Shown here: positions 1 through 9,999 of the stretch, in pieces
How the letters are laid out: every line of letters starts with the position of its first letter
Position numbering within the stretch: position 1 is the stretch's first letter
NCBI GenBank assembly: GCA_035235625.1
Contig: CP141141.1
Location: forward strand, 20,209,968-20,273,967
DNA: 64,000 nt
Direction of reading: 5' to 3'
Source: Saururus chinensis
Taxonomy: Eukaryota > Streptophyta > Magnoliopsida > Piperales > Saururaceae
Translations under genes and position numbers: made by a program
The notes under the pieces: model-generated
What the model was told of the DNA's origin: nothing
Databases searched by the model: none
The model's input: only the letters and a program-made list of their open reading frames with translations

Positions 1-719
1 CGAGTTATCTCTGAGTTACAGATTTGATAGTATTAATTATCGAACAAGGGATGTGAGATAATTAGTAACATTGTTTGACATTGCTTGTTAATTAGATAAG
101 TGGAATGGTTAAAGGTCTTACTAAAATGTAGGTTGAAAATACCTAAGCATTGCATGTGTGATTTTATGCTTCTTAGGATAGAGTAGTTTCTAGGCAAAAC
201 TATGTTTGGATCCAATCTTGTTAGAAACATTGGAGATGTTGTCTGATGAGTATGTAGGCAACTAACATCGGGTGATGTTGGCCCGATCCGAAAAATATTA
301 ATTAAACCTTTTGTTTTTTGGAAGCCTTTCTCCTGAAGGTAGAGATGTTCCATTGTAGTTGTTTGGTTTAGCTAGTTGTAGATTTTCTAGGCGACTACAA
401 GTGAAACAATGACAGGCAAGCACAAGATAAAGTTTCAGTGTTTCTGCAACTCTGGTACATAAATATTTCACTAGCGTGAGAGTCAACTTAGTTATTTATT
501 TTTAGATGGGTGACATACTTGTACTTAGATGGATGAGCTGATCTTTATGAATTTTCAGACATTAAATAATAGCATATGATTTGATATTCGTATTTGTAAA
601 CCCCAGTTATCATGACCTAGATATTTAATCGAAAGGTTTGTTTTGTATTTAAGAAAAAAAATTATCGCTACTTACCGTTCGTGCTATTTAATAATGTTTT
701 TAAAAATCCGGGTCATGAC
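1..719 (+). mobile_element. 3' part of an LTR, cut by the window edge
   Basis: A block near 240-295 ending in GGCCCGATCC resembles the block near 3,840-3,900 of the solo LTR at 2,000-4,126 (both have GTAGGCAAC and GTTGGCCCGATCC), so this is probably the tail of a related LTR. The stretch ends near 719 with CGGGTCATGACA, comparable to other LTR ends in this window. The start lies outside the window. No coding capacity is seen. Confidence 0.45.
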
Positions 720-1994
720 AAATCCATAGCTCTAAGAGATCAAAAGTGTTCCATAACACTTGATCACTGAAGAGTCCTAGTTTAGTGTTGCAAACTTTGC
801 TCCAACAATCTTCCCATGGCCTTTCCTGTGTTGTCATATGTATCTCAGAGCTTTAAAGATGTGAATAAGGTCCCTTAAATAGTCCATTCATATTCATTGG
901 GACTTTTTTTTAGTCTTTTTTTATTTAGAACTCTCTATTAACAACACATAATAAACTTACAAGCATAAATTGCTACACAAATGAAGACAATGAGATGCCA
1001 TGCAAAGATCAAATATAATTTTCTACATACCATGTAATGAAATTAAGTATATTATGAACTGATTCATGTGATTAGTTTACTAAAATTTTGTGATTTGATC
1101 ATTTGTTTGGGTTTGGCACATCTAGGGGTAAAATTGTAAATTTACACTTGTAGATTTTCTCCCAAATAAAATTTCTGGTCACTTTATATGAACATACATA
1201 CTTTCTGGTCCATGATGTTTAATTGATTATATTGTGTAGATTTAATTGATTAATTGGATTAGAAATTAGTGCAAATTGACCAAATTAGCCCTAGGGGCAT
1301 TTTAGTCCATTCATAAGGGCATTTTGTGTGCATAATTGTTTGCTGTCCAGAACCTTAATTATAACCTTTCATTCTTCTAAAAGTGTTGATTGATTGATTG
1401 TTGTGTGCTTAAATTTGGTTTGATTATAAAGGTAAAAAGACCGAATTAGCCCTAGTGCTAATTTGGTAATTTCAAACCATTGGTTTCTTGGACAGAAAAA
1501 TGATTTTTTCAGCAACCCTATTAAGTGTTTTCTTGCTGATTGTGTGTGCTTAAGGGGTAGCATAAGTTATTATCACAAGTAATTGCATATTAGCTTAACT
1601 TACCTTAAGAGGCTTAAGGGTAGTTTGGACTTTTCACATGCTTGTGATTTGTGCCTAAATTATATGAAATTAAATAGATTATATAAGAATAAAAATACTA
1701 GTCCATTTGTTGTGTATTAGAATAAGTGAGTCAATACATAATTAACAAAGTAATTATTGGTCATAACATAGTATTCATTCTTTTGTAGCTTACGAACATA
1801 CTCGCTAGCCATTACTAATACATACATATTCAACATACATAAAACATACTTACAACCCACATACATATCATATGCATTTCAACGTGACATAATTCATTCT
1901 CTTCCATCATGCAAATGGATATGATTTAACATCCAAAGCATTGAATCATAAAATCCTAACATGCTACTACACATTCAAAACATGCTATCATGAA
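720..1994. other. AT-rich intergenic stretch, nothing recognised
   Basis: No gene or complete element is recognised. Two short blocks (about 1,260-1,350 and 1,430-1,560) share the wording 'aattagccctag' and similar neighbours, which suggests an old local duplication or decayed repeat. Confidence 0.4.
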
Positions 1995-3288
1995 ATTACT
2001 GTAACACCCCGCTTTTCTAATTACGTTTAGCCTACGGGGTTAAAGGTAATTAGATAACCTTTAATAACTTTTGGAAGGTTTCGTAGGTTGAAACTTTTGT
2101 ATATGTGTAGAGCTCGAAGAAACGAGCGTAATGATTAGAAGAACGCATGAAATCAAGGTCGGGACCGAAAGTTATGGCATCGGGAAACATGTAATATAGG
2201 TGGGACCCACTTAGATATAGCACTATATACTACTTTAAGTGGTTTTGTATCGAAGGGCTCATCGATACCAGTCCAACGGTACCAAGAACGCGCGAATCCG
2301 AGTCCGGGGCTAGAAGTTATGCTTGTTTGACATTTTGAATATAAAAAAAATAAAAAAGAAAATAGGTGAGCCGGCGCGGTGCGACGTGCACCCGCTTTAC
2401 GGGGGGTGCTGCAGTTCTGTGTGCGCCACGGTTCCACATGCGCCAGGGGGTGACCCGCGTAACGCAGGGCTCGAGATGCACATTACCACGGGGACCGCAC
2501 ATTACTGCAGGCGCTGTGCGCAGTTTCGGCGGGCACCACTGCCGAAACAGCGGCGCTGCTGTTTTGGCGCAGCTCGGGGTCTATAAATACCTCATTCCCT
2601 TATGTTTTCAGACACGAACTTCTCTCCCCCCGTTTCTGAGCATTTTGAGTCTGATTTAGCCCATCCAAGACCTGTTTCCTACTAAATCAAGCGTGCTCTA
2701 CACGATGGAGGGGTCCTTTCTTCGAGTTGGAGTTCGTATAAGGAGGAAACACCTCAAGACAAGGAGAATTTCTGCCCGTTGTCCTCGAGCACCGACCAAC
2801 TTTAATTTCTCTGTCTCTAACCATCCTAACTCCGATTTAGTCGATTCAAGAGGCGTTCTTGACTAAATCAAGTGTGTTCTACGCGATGGAGGGCTCCATT
2901 TTTTGAGTGAGCAACAGTATGAGGAGGAAATGCTCCGAGACAAGGAGAGGCTATGCCCATTATCCTTGAGCACCGAACAAGAAAAAAAAGGGCCCGGAGC
3001 AAGACGGGGTTCTATCCGAAGTTGTTGGGCTACTTCAAGAGAAGTAATCCAGAGTAAGGGAGGTTTTGTCTGCTGCTTACGAACGTAGAAAATGAGAAGA
3101 GTCTCTGGCAAAGAGAACATTTATATGTAGTCTTTCAGTCCAAAACGAGGAACGTATGGAGGCTTGAGGAAGCTCTGTCTACTATCTTTGGATCTGAAAG
3201 GGAGGATGCTCATACGAGCAACTCCGAATACTACTACCTCGCAAGACATGAGGGGAGTAAGCATTTCTGATCTCCCGTTTTAATTATA

Positions 3289-3400
3289 GAATGATGTGTG
3301 TTATGCCATGATGTGTGCTTATATGCCATGATGTGTACTTATATGCCATGAGGTGTGCTTTTATGCCATGATGTGCGCTTATATGTCATGATGTGTATGG
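3289..3400 (+). repeat. Tandem repeat, unit about 20-22 bp, about five copies
   Basis: Units of the form 'atgccatgatgtgtgcttat' recur about every 20-22 bp inside the solo LTR, with a few substitutions between copies. Confidence 0.8.
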
Positions 3401-3676
3401 TCTCGCTCTAGGGTAGAGCGAGACATGTGATGTGTGTGTTCGGTCTCAGCTTAGTGATAAAGCGAGACATATAATGTGTTTTCAGTCTCGGCTCAGTGGT
3501 AGACGAGACCTGTAAATATGCTTAGTCTTGTTCTCTGGTAGAGCGAGATGTGTGGTGTATGTGTGTTCGGTCTCGGCTTAGTGATAGAGCGAGCCGGGTG
3601 ATGTGCTCAGTCTCGACTCAGTAATAGGAGTGAGACAGGTATGTGATTTTGATCCCGCTTTGTGGTAGGGTGAGAT
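3400..3676 (+). repeat. Tandem repeat of 'GGTCTCGGCT...AGCGAGAC' units
   Basis: About five diverged units, each opening with GTCTCG or GTCTTG and closing with GAGCGAGAC or similar. Each unit is itself a partial inverted repeat (GTCTCGCTC against GAGCGAGAC). They lie downstream of the promoter motif inside the solo LTR. Confidence 0.75.
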
Positions 3677-4131
3677 GTACGATTTCGTTAATTTATTAAC
3701 TTCCACTTGACTCCGATATATAATGAGTTTTTGTATACTTCTGATTAAATATTTGGAGATACATATTTTATATGTATAATTTTGTGATGCTTGTTGTATG
3801 TAGTAGCTGTTAGGTAGAACTAGGTTCGAATCCGATCGTATTGGAATAATATCTAATGCGTACGTAGGCAACCAATGACAAGGCAACGTTGGCCCGATCC
3901 AAATTATTATAATAATATGTTTTATTCTATTTTACACGTGATGAACTATGAAGCTTCGTTGTGTGTAGGTGATCATTACAACCTAAGTTTACGTACGGGG
4001 AAGCCTTGAAGCTCCGTAGTGTGTAGACGAACGTTGTACCTCTCACACATAGATGATGATTCCTAGCTTAAGAAAAAAAAATTCTATTAGTGAATTTGTG
4101 GGCCTGGCTTGGGCCAAGTTGTTACAATTAC

Positions 4132-5900
4132 GAGTTCAAAGCTCCCCTACCTCGTAAACATGACGTTTGATGGCGAGCACACGATGGTGGCGGTGTCAGT
4201 GATGGGGTTGGTGGCCAAAAGAATCTCCAAGTTGAGAGAGCTATTGTCCTAAGGGGTTAGGAAGCACCAGAAGTACTCACGGCCAAACAGGGTGTCAGAA
4301 ATCAATGCGGCAAAATTCACGATCCACAACGGCACCCTAGGGCGGCTGGGAGAAAGGTCTTGCCAAAAGAAGTGGTGATATGATAGAATTCGAGGGTGTA
4401 CTCACTGAAGGTCGGCCGGTGGCTAAGAAGTACTCGACCGGCTGCAAGACATTGAAATTGGACACGATAGCACCCAACAGCGGCAATTTTGCATCTACAA
4501 GGGCCTACATAAAGGTGGAGGGCATGGAGCAATGCTCCAGGATAGAGGAGAGGTGGATAAAGGCTCTTGTGTCAAATCCATTTGATGGGAGAGCCATCCT
4601 ATGGTTAGGTGGCACAAAAATGACACCTATACCCTAAATCACATGCGCAACTACGTGCACACTCAGTCAAGAGGGTCACTCGAGGAGGAGATGGGCAGTT
4701 AGAGGGTATGGAGGTGGCTCTCGGCCCACAAGGGCGACATAGATAAGGCCACGATGTAGTGGCCATCCGATCACCACCCACACTCAAAACCGATGGTGCG
4801 GGCGATTGTGCATCTAGTACGACCAAGGGCAGAGGGGTAGGGCTGGCAAAGGGTTGGTGGGGCCGTCACTATGACAATGCTGGCCAAAAATGGCCCACGA
4901 CTGTAGCAGAACGGTACTCCTTTGACCGGTTAACACTGCAAGTATTGGAAATGGGGTTTGACCAAGGGGAAAATGGTCCATTCCGGGTAGAGGCAGCTAG
5001 ATTGAGCCAGGTACGATAGAGTGGAACTGGTACAGTGGTCCACCATCGTTAGTGGGTCTGGGCAGAGCCCACGGTGGCCGTCCCTTGCCACCCAATGGTG
5101 GTGACGGAGAAACGAAACCGAATAGATGGGGATGGCTCAAGCAGAAAAACACATGGGCATATCTCATTCCGGACTAGAGGGGGCCAGCAAATGGCCAGGG
5201 CTACGGGGCTGGGCTTAAGGGATGGCTCTACCATCACTAGCCGAAGGCTGGCAGACCAGAGGCAAGCCAGAGGTTGGCTCTCACCAACACGTCTTCAATT
5301 TTCCATCACAAACAAAAGTAGGGGAGGGGAAGGATCTGGCCGGAGGGGAGAATGATGTTGGGGAGACCAAACTGGTGGACCTAGACCGGGTGGGGTTGCC
5401 TCCTAACTTCGCCAGACAAAGGCGGAGCTGGATGGAGGTCCGGCTGGCCGTGGCTTGCCGCCACCAGCCACTGTTTAATTAAAACATTGAACTAGCGGGC
5501 AAACAAGGGAGGAGATGGGAGGAGAGGATGGGGCCGCAGGGAGGCCAACTGGGGCCGGGAGGAACATCCCCCTGTTGTTGCCGGCCCAAGGCAGAGCCAT
5601 GGGCGGCCGGCCGGCCCTTGCCTGCCCATGGTGGCGACGAAACTCAAAACACACAGTGTTAAAGGGGAAAAGGGCTAACCAAGGAAAAGGGGTAGAGCAG
5701 TCGTGGGGGCCGGGGCGGTGGCCCCCCTCCGTCGCACCACCAAGGTAGAGCCGACGGTGGTGACCTGGCATCCCACTGTCGGCCGGCAGTCACCGGAGAG
5801 GAGATAGCAAAAGGGGGCGATTCTTCTCCATTCTAAAAATTTCTAGATCGGATTCGGTTGAGCCTGATCCAATCTTTCCTTTTTTTTTCTATCTCTATTA
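4132..5900. other. GC-rich, gene-like but unassigned stretch
   Basis: This block is much richer in G+C than its surroundings. It has short open frames on both strands; the clearest is + strand 4,380-4,637. I recognise no family. GC-rich wording around 'agcccacggtggccg' and 'cccttgccacccaatggtgg' recurs in diverged form near 5,055-5,110, 5,425-5,475, 5,590-5,640 and 5,745-5,790. It could be a decayed transposon internal region or captured gene pieces. No start, stop and splice pattern supports a host gene. Confidence 0.35.
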
Positions 5901-5913
5901 ACCCGTCTCTTAT

Positions 5914-5936
5914 TCTCTCTCTCTCTCTCTCTCTCT
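5914..5936. repeat. (TC)n microsatellite
   Basis: An uninterrupted run of about eleven TC units following a pyrimidine-rich stretch. Confidence 0.9.
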
Positions 5937-6099
5937 TGCACTGTAAGTGCGCATTGAGGCCCGCGCCCTATGACTGAACCCCACACCCGACTCTACGGGT
6001 ACAAATATGCCAAAGTCAAATACGCTAAAGCATCACATTTTTAGGCTGAAAATGATCAAAAAAATAGTAGGAAAATCTTAGAACAATCAAGGACATTAC

Positions 6100-6720
6100 A
6101 ACAAATTAATAAAATCATTGTGTGGCCTCAAACAATCTGCAATGCAATGATACTTCGCTTTTCACAAGGTGATTAGTGAATATGGGTTCATAGTGAATGA
6201 ACATGATCATTGTGTTTATACATTCCGTGATGGGATGAGGTATATGATGTTGTCACTTTATCTAGATGACATGCTCTTGATGAGGGATGAGTTAAGTATG
6301 ATTGTCAGTTTAAAAGAATGACTCAAAATCTAGTTTGAGATGAAAGACATGGGTGAGGAAACCTACATCCTTAGGACACAAATTGAGAGGGATAGAAAAG
6401 CTAGGAAGCTAAGTATATATAAAGAATCATACATAGAGAATGTTCTCAAACGTTTTAATGTCATTGCTTGGAAGACTATCGAATCCCCTATATACAAGGG
6501 TACTATGTTATCTAAGAGTATAGCTCCTCGGATAGAGGAAGATAGACTCCAGATGGAGTCAGTGCAATATGCATAGGCTATTGGTAGCTTGATGTATGCC
6601 ATGACCTGTACTAGACCTAATTTGTGTTTTGTGGTAGGCTTGCTAACCATTACTAAGATACTTATCAATGAGTCCTACCATTCAATAGTAATCACTATTT
6701 TATCAAATAGAACTATTAAT
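6100..6720 (+). mobile_element. Ty1/copia fossil: part of the reverse transcriptase
   Basis: The translated stretch matches the C-terminal half of a Ty1/copia reverse transcriptase: a KQS-like start, the active-site-like YLDDM box near 6,255-6,270, and the FEMKDMGE segment near 6,335-6,360 that follows it in copia elements. No LTRs, gag or integrase are visible nearby. The piece is broken in several places and is an old, isolated remnant. Confidence 0.8.
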
Positions 6721-6758
6721 ATGGGACAAAGCTATATATAACAAGGTGCCATCACTAA

Positions 6759-6954
6759 GGAAGCGTTTTCTATGCTCCACTTTGACTGTGAGCTGAGCGT
6801 AAGGAACGCTCGGGAGCCGTCAGATTTCTAGATCGGTGGGGCACATGATAGTGCACGTTCGCTAGCGTGTGCGCCACTGATCTTTAAATCCAATGGCTCC
6901 CAGGCGTTCCTTATGCTTGGCTTACATTGAAGAGGGAGCATGAAAAACACTTCC
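6759..6954. mobile_element. Foldback MITE of Mutator-like type, copy 1
   Basis: A 196-bp palindromic element. The left arm from 6,759 and the reverse complement of the right arm from 6,954 align over about 75 bp (GGAAGCGTTTTCTATGCTCC against GGAAGTGTTTTTCATGCTCC, then GTAAGGAACGC against ATAAGGAACGC). Flanks are a 9-bp direct duplication with one mismatch: CATCACTAA (6,750-6,758) and CATTACTAA (6,955-6,963). Long terminal repeats with a 9-bp target duplication are the Mutator-superfamily signature. Copy 2 lies at 56,160-56,398. Confidence 0.85.
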
Positions 6955-6963
6955 CATTACTAA

Positions 6964-8600
6964 ACACAAACATAGGAAAAATAATAACAAACACATAGAC
7001 ATTACACATAATAGAGCTTGGATATATGAACATAACACAATCATCTAAAATAATAGACAATGATAAACAAAAAGCCACGTAAGGCAATAGACATAAAGAT
7101 CAATAAAAAATCACCTTGGTGTAAAAAAAAACCTGTGACTCAAAAGATTTGTAGTTGCAAATTCTATGACAAAAACACTATGAACACATTTGAAATGATG
7201 TAACATGTTGATATGCAATCAGAGAACTAGGGTTATTGAAAGACAAAAATTAAAAGTGAAGAATTAACATATTCAAACTACATGTGCATTTGGAAAAAAG
7301 AAGCACATGATTTCAATTTAACTATAGATTCAAGCTATAAAATTTAATAATGGTTGGTTGATATCAAATGATAACAAAATTAGAACTGAGTTGAAGATTT
7401 TGAGTTTTTATTTTGAAGTTTTGTTTGACCTGCATTACTCTACATCTCAACTAGAGACCAAAACAACAAAACTTGGAGATCAAATGTGTGAATAATAATA
7501 GCTTCTTATTGTAGCTCATTTTCATAGTTGAAGGTGCGATCGAAGGTACGAGAGCATTCAACCTTGAAGGTATCCATGAGTTCTATTGTCGATAAACTAA
7601 AAAGATTTGATTTGATACAATTTTATTTTAACATAAAATCATACGACTGACATAGATATCTATAAATATAAGTTTCAATTTCAGTTATAGAAAAAGGAAG
7701 TTAGAAAGAAGGCCCTTAGAGTTAGGTTTTGCTAAAATAGAATTCTACATCAATTCTAGTCCAAAATTCCTTCAACAAACTTTCGAATCAAAGTTGGTTT
7801 ATCATGTTATTTATTTTTCTCTGAATATAGCCAAGTTCCAAAGCTTAAAGATTGAGTTCCTAAACTTAATGAGAGTTGATATATAAATATAAAAGTTTGT
7901 TTCTTTAAAACTCTTGTCTATTTTCTACTTGTCGGAAAACATTTAGATTGGTTTTTTCTATAGTAGAATCATTTAAAGAAGTGTTAGAATGTAATAAGAA
8001 AATGAAGAAAACTTGAAGATCAGAAAGTAGGCATGTGGGAACAAGGATATTTATATAAGATTCATCATAATACCTTAGTTAAATCTATTGTATGGAAATG
8101 TAAACATTAGAAACTGATTTTTCATATTGAAATCTTTGTCTGGACTAAGTTCTCATAGTGTTTCTCTTGATTAGGTTTTCTAGGTGAAATTTTTTGTGTA
8201 ATTATGTGATTTAATTATTTTGTTAAATTTCGAAGCATTGGGTTTACAATATTGTTGCACTTACATAAGTAGTTATTTTTTTTAAATTATTAAATTATAT
8301 TTATTGAGCATATTTATTTATATATGATTGATACACTTGATGCAATATCAATAATTGTGTGCCAAAACCTAGAAAGCCACCTCGACTCAAACATACCTCA
8401 AACTCAATTACCTTGTGCAAACTTTCAAGGGTCAATCAAATCCACATAGGTAACAACCACCCCCAAAAGCAGGTGTGAAGTGAAGAAAATAGAATTATTG
8501 AACAATGCAAAAACACTGACACATACACATAAATCTAAAGTTAAAATTATTTATTAAAATACTAAAATTAAAAAGAAAACATGTAAAACATTCATGCACT
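6964..8600. other. AT-rich intergenic stretch, nothing recognised
   Basis: No coding potential or recognisable element is seen in this 1.6-kb AT-rich stretch. From about 8,770 to 9,000 G+C rises, consistent with the upstream region of the gene that begins near 9.17 kb. Confidence 0.5.
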
Positions 8601-9145
8601 AATTATATGCTTCACGCCACCATGCCATCAAATTCCGATCCTTTTGTTGTCCAATCACATCTTTCATGCCTCTTTGCCAATAAATGTGAGCATGAGCCAA
8701 CCAATTTGGGCTTGCTCAATAATTGTGTACTGGCCCACCTCAAGATAAACTCATACTTCAGCCAAGACTTAGATATCATCGTGTCAGACTCACATCCAAA
8801 TCCGTGGGCCCCTGGTTGGGCCCAGTGGATGAAGCCGACCTACCGGCCCATCAACCCAACAAAAGCCTCTGTCGACTCGCAGCTGACTCAGAACGCGTTG
8901 GACGAGTCGGACTCGGGTCTTCCCGGCCAAAGCAGCCCAGTCAGAGGCCGCCTCCTCCTCCCCCACCCGCCTCGCATGTCTCACACGTTCTACGCCTCTG
9001 CAAGAAACTGAATAAATTAATCACGGTCGAATTTTAAAAACCGTAATGCCGATTTTAATCCGCTTATTTAATCCCATTTTTCCAGTGTCGTAATTCTTGA
9101 AAGTTGAGAGAGATCCGATTCAATGATTGGAGATGCCGCACAGGC

Positions 9146-9153
9146 ATATATAA
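9146..9153 (+). promoter_or_regulatory. Probable TATA box of the LRR gene
   Basis: TATATAAA sits in the sequence CAGGCATATATAAAGG. It would place transcription start near 9,175-9,185, about 820 bp ahead of the coding start at 10,000. This agrees with a 5'UTR containing an intron. The start site itself is inferred. Confidence 0.6.
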
Positions 9154-9190
9154 AGGCAGTAACGGGTTGAAGTCCTGCCTCCGTACGGCC

Positions 9191-9990
9191 ATGGCGGTTT
9201 GGCGAGTCTCATTCTCCCTTGACAAGCCTCGGGTTCTTTCGTTCTGTAATCCCCAGGTGACGCCCATGCTGAGAAGGTCTGTGTTGCCTCTTTCATGGAG
9301 TTTTTTTTTTTTAAATCTGCTTATGAAACTGCTGATTTCTTTTTTTAGGGGCAGCAGCAGTTTGTGAAGTTGGAATTTGTTTGATTTCTCTACGACCCAT
9401 TTTGAGATAAATGCCAAAATTTTGCTTTTTGATTTTGAGTTATCATTTTATTATGATTTTGATATATATGTTTTTTCTGTTTACGGAATTGATGATTTTA
9501 ATAGGGTCATCAGCTGTTCATGAACTTGAAATTTTATTGATTTCTCAACTACCCAATTCGAGATAAATGGCAAGATTCTGCGTTTTGATCTTAAATTTTC
9601 GTTTTGATATCTGGAGACAAAAATCTGCTAAGTTCTGAATTTGTCTTTTGCTGTCGCTGGAATTGATGATTTCAATAGGCAGTTCATGAACGTGAACCTT
9701 GCTTGATTTTTCAACATCCCTTTTCGAGATGAATTGCATGTTTTTGCGTTTTGTTCTTAAATTTTGATGTAATTGTTGTTTTGATCACGACTTGCAATAA
9801 AATTCTCTATTAAGGCTGATATCTCGAATGGTTTTTCGTCTTTGATTGCTTTGATCCGATGAGACATGACCACGAATGAGTTCTCAGCAAATCAGCCATG
9901 ATTACTGATTTTGTTTCAATATTTTGATTGCCCATTTACAGATAAATGCCTACCTCTGATTATAAACCTGATTCGGCGGCTGCTCTTTGA
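9191..9990 (+). promoter_or_regulatory. 5'UTR of the LRR gene: predicted intron and two uORFs
   Basis: A donor CAG|GTGACG at 9,257 and an acceptor TTTACAG ending at 9,941 delimit a likely 685-bp 5'UTR intron. In the spliced leader, uORF1 starts at 9,191 in a strong context (gccATGGcg), runs 22 codons to the splice and six more to a stop at 9,957-9,959 (27 residues). uORF2 starts at 9,946, encodes 14 residues and stops at 9,988-9,990, nine bases before the main ATG at 10,000. The uORFs overlap in different frames. The splice and transcription start are inferred. Confidence 0.55.
9326..9790 (+). repeat. Three diverged tandem copies in the 5'UTR intron
   Basis: Units of about 165-170 bp begin near 9,330, 9,490 and 9,660. 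Each contains a version of 'attgatgattt', 'caGTTCATGAACttGAA', 'TTGATTTcTCaac', 'cGAGATaAAt' and 'TTTGcGTTTTGatcttaaa'. Copies 2 and 3 are most alike. The block lies wholly inside the predicted 5'UTR intron. Confidence 0.75.
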
Positions 9991-9999
9991 TTGTCGTTT

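Larger units (their letters stand above)
2000..4126 (+). mobile_element. Solo LTR, probably Ty3/gypsy, with 5-bp target duplication
   Basis: The unit starts TGTAACACCCCG and ends GTTGTTACA, with short inverted termini TGTAACA/TGTTACA. It is flanked by a perfect 5-bp duplication ATTAC (1,995-1,999 and 4,127-4,131). A TATAAATA promoter motif lies at about 2,582-2,589. No internal coding region, primer site or second LTR is present, so this is a solo LTR left by recombination between LTRs. A related LTR lies in the opposite orientation at 41.7-47.15 kb; the two share a promoter-proximal block here at about 2,190-2,310, including the wording GTCCAACGGTAC. Family assignment rests on that relative, which adjoins a gypsy chromodomain end. 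Confidence 0.85.

Noticed and set aside
2323-2659. Overlapping open frames on both strands
   Set aside because: They fall in the GC-rich promoter-proximal part of the solo LTR; overlap in several frames with no domain indicates chance.
3289-3676. Regularly spaced repeats, CRISPR-like at first sight
   Set aside because: Units are contiguous and diverged, without unique spacers, in a plant LTR; they are ordinary tandem repeats.
3825-3845. GGTTCGAATCC-like word suggesting a tRNA T-loop
   Set aside because: No acceptor stem, D-arm or anticodon arm can be placed around it; it lies inside the solo LTR and a variant recurs in the related LTR tail near 210.
4380-4637. 85-codon frame in the GC-rich block
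   Set aside because: It was considered as a host gene fragment, but no family was recognised and no splice or start context supports it; kept only as part of an unassigned block.
8607-9011. Open frame of 134 codons upstream of the LRR gene
   Set aside because: No recognisable domain, and it lies in the GC-raised promoter region just ahead of the TATA box; the frame is probably a composition effect.
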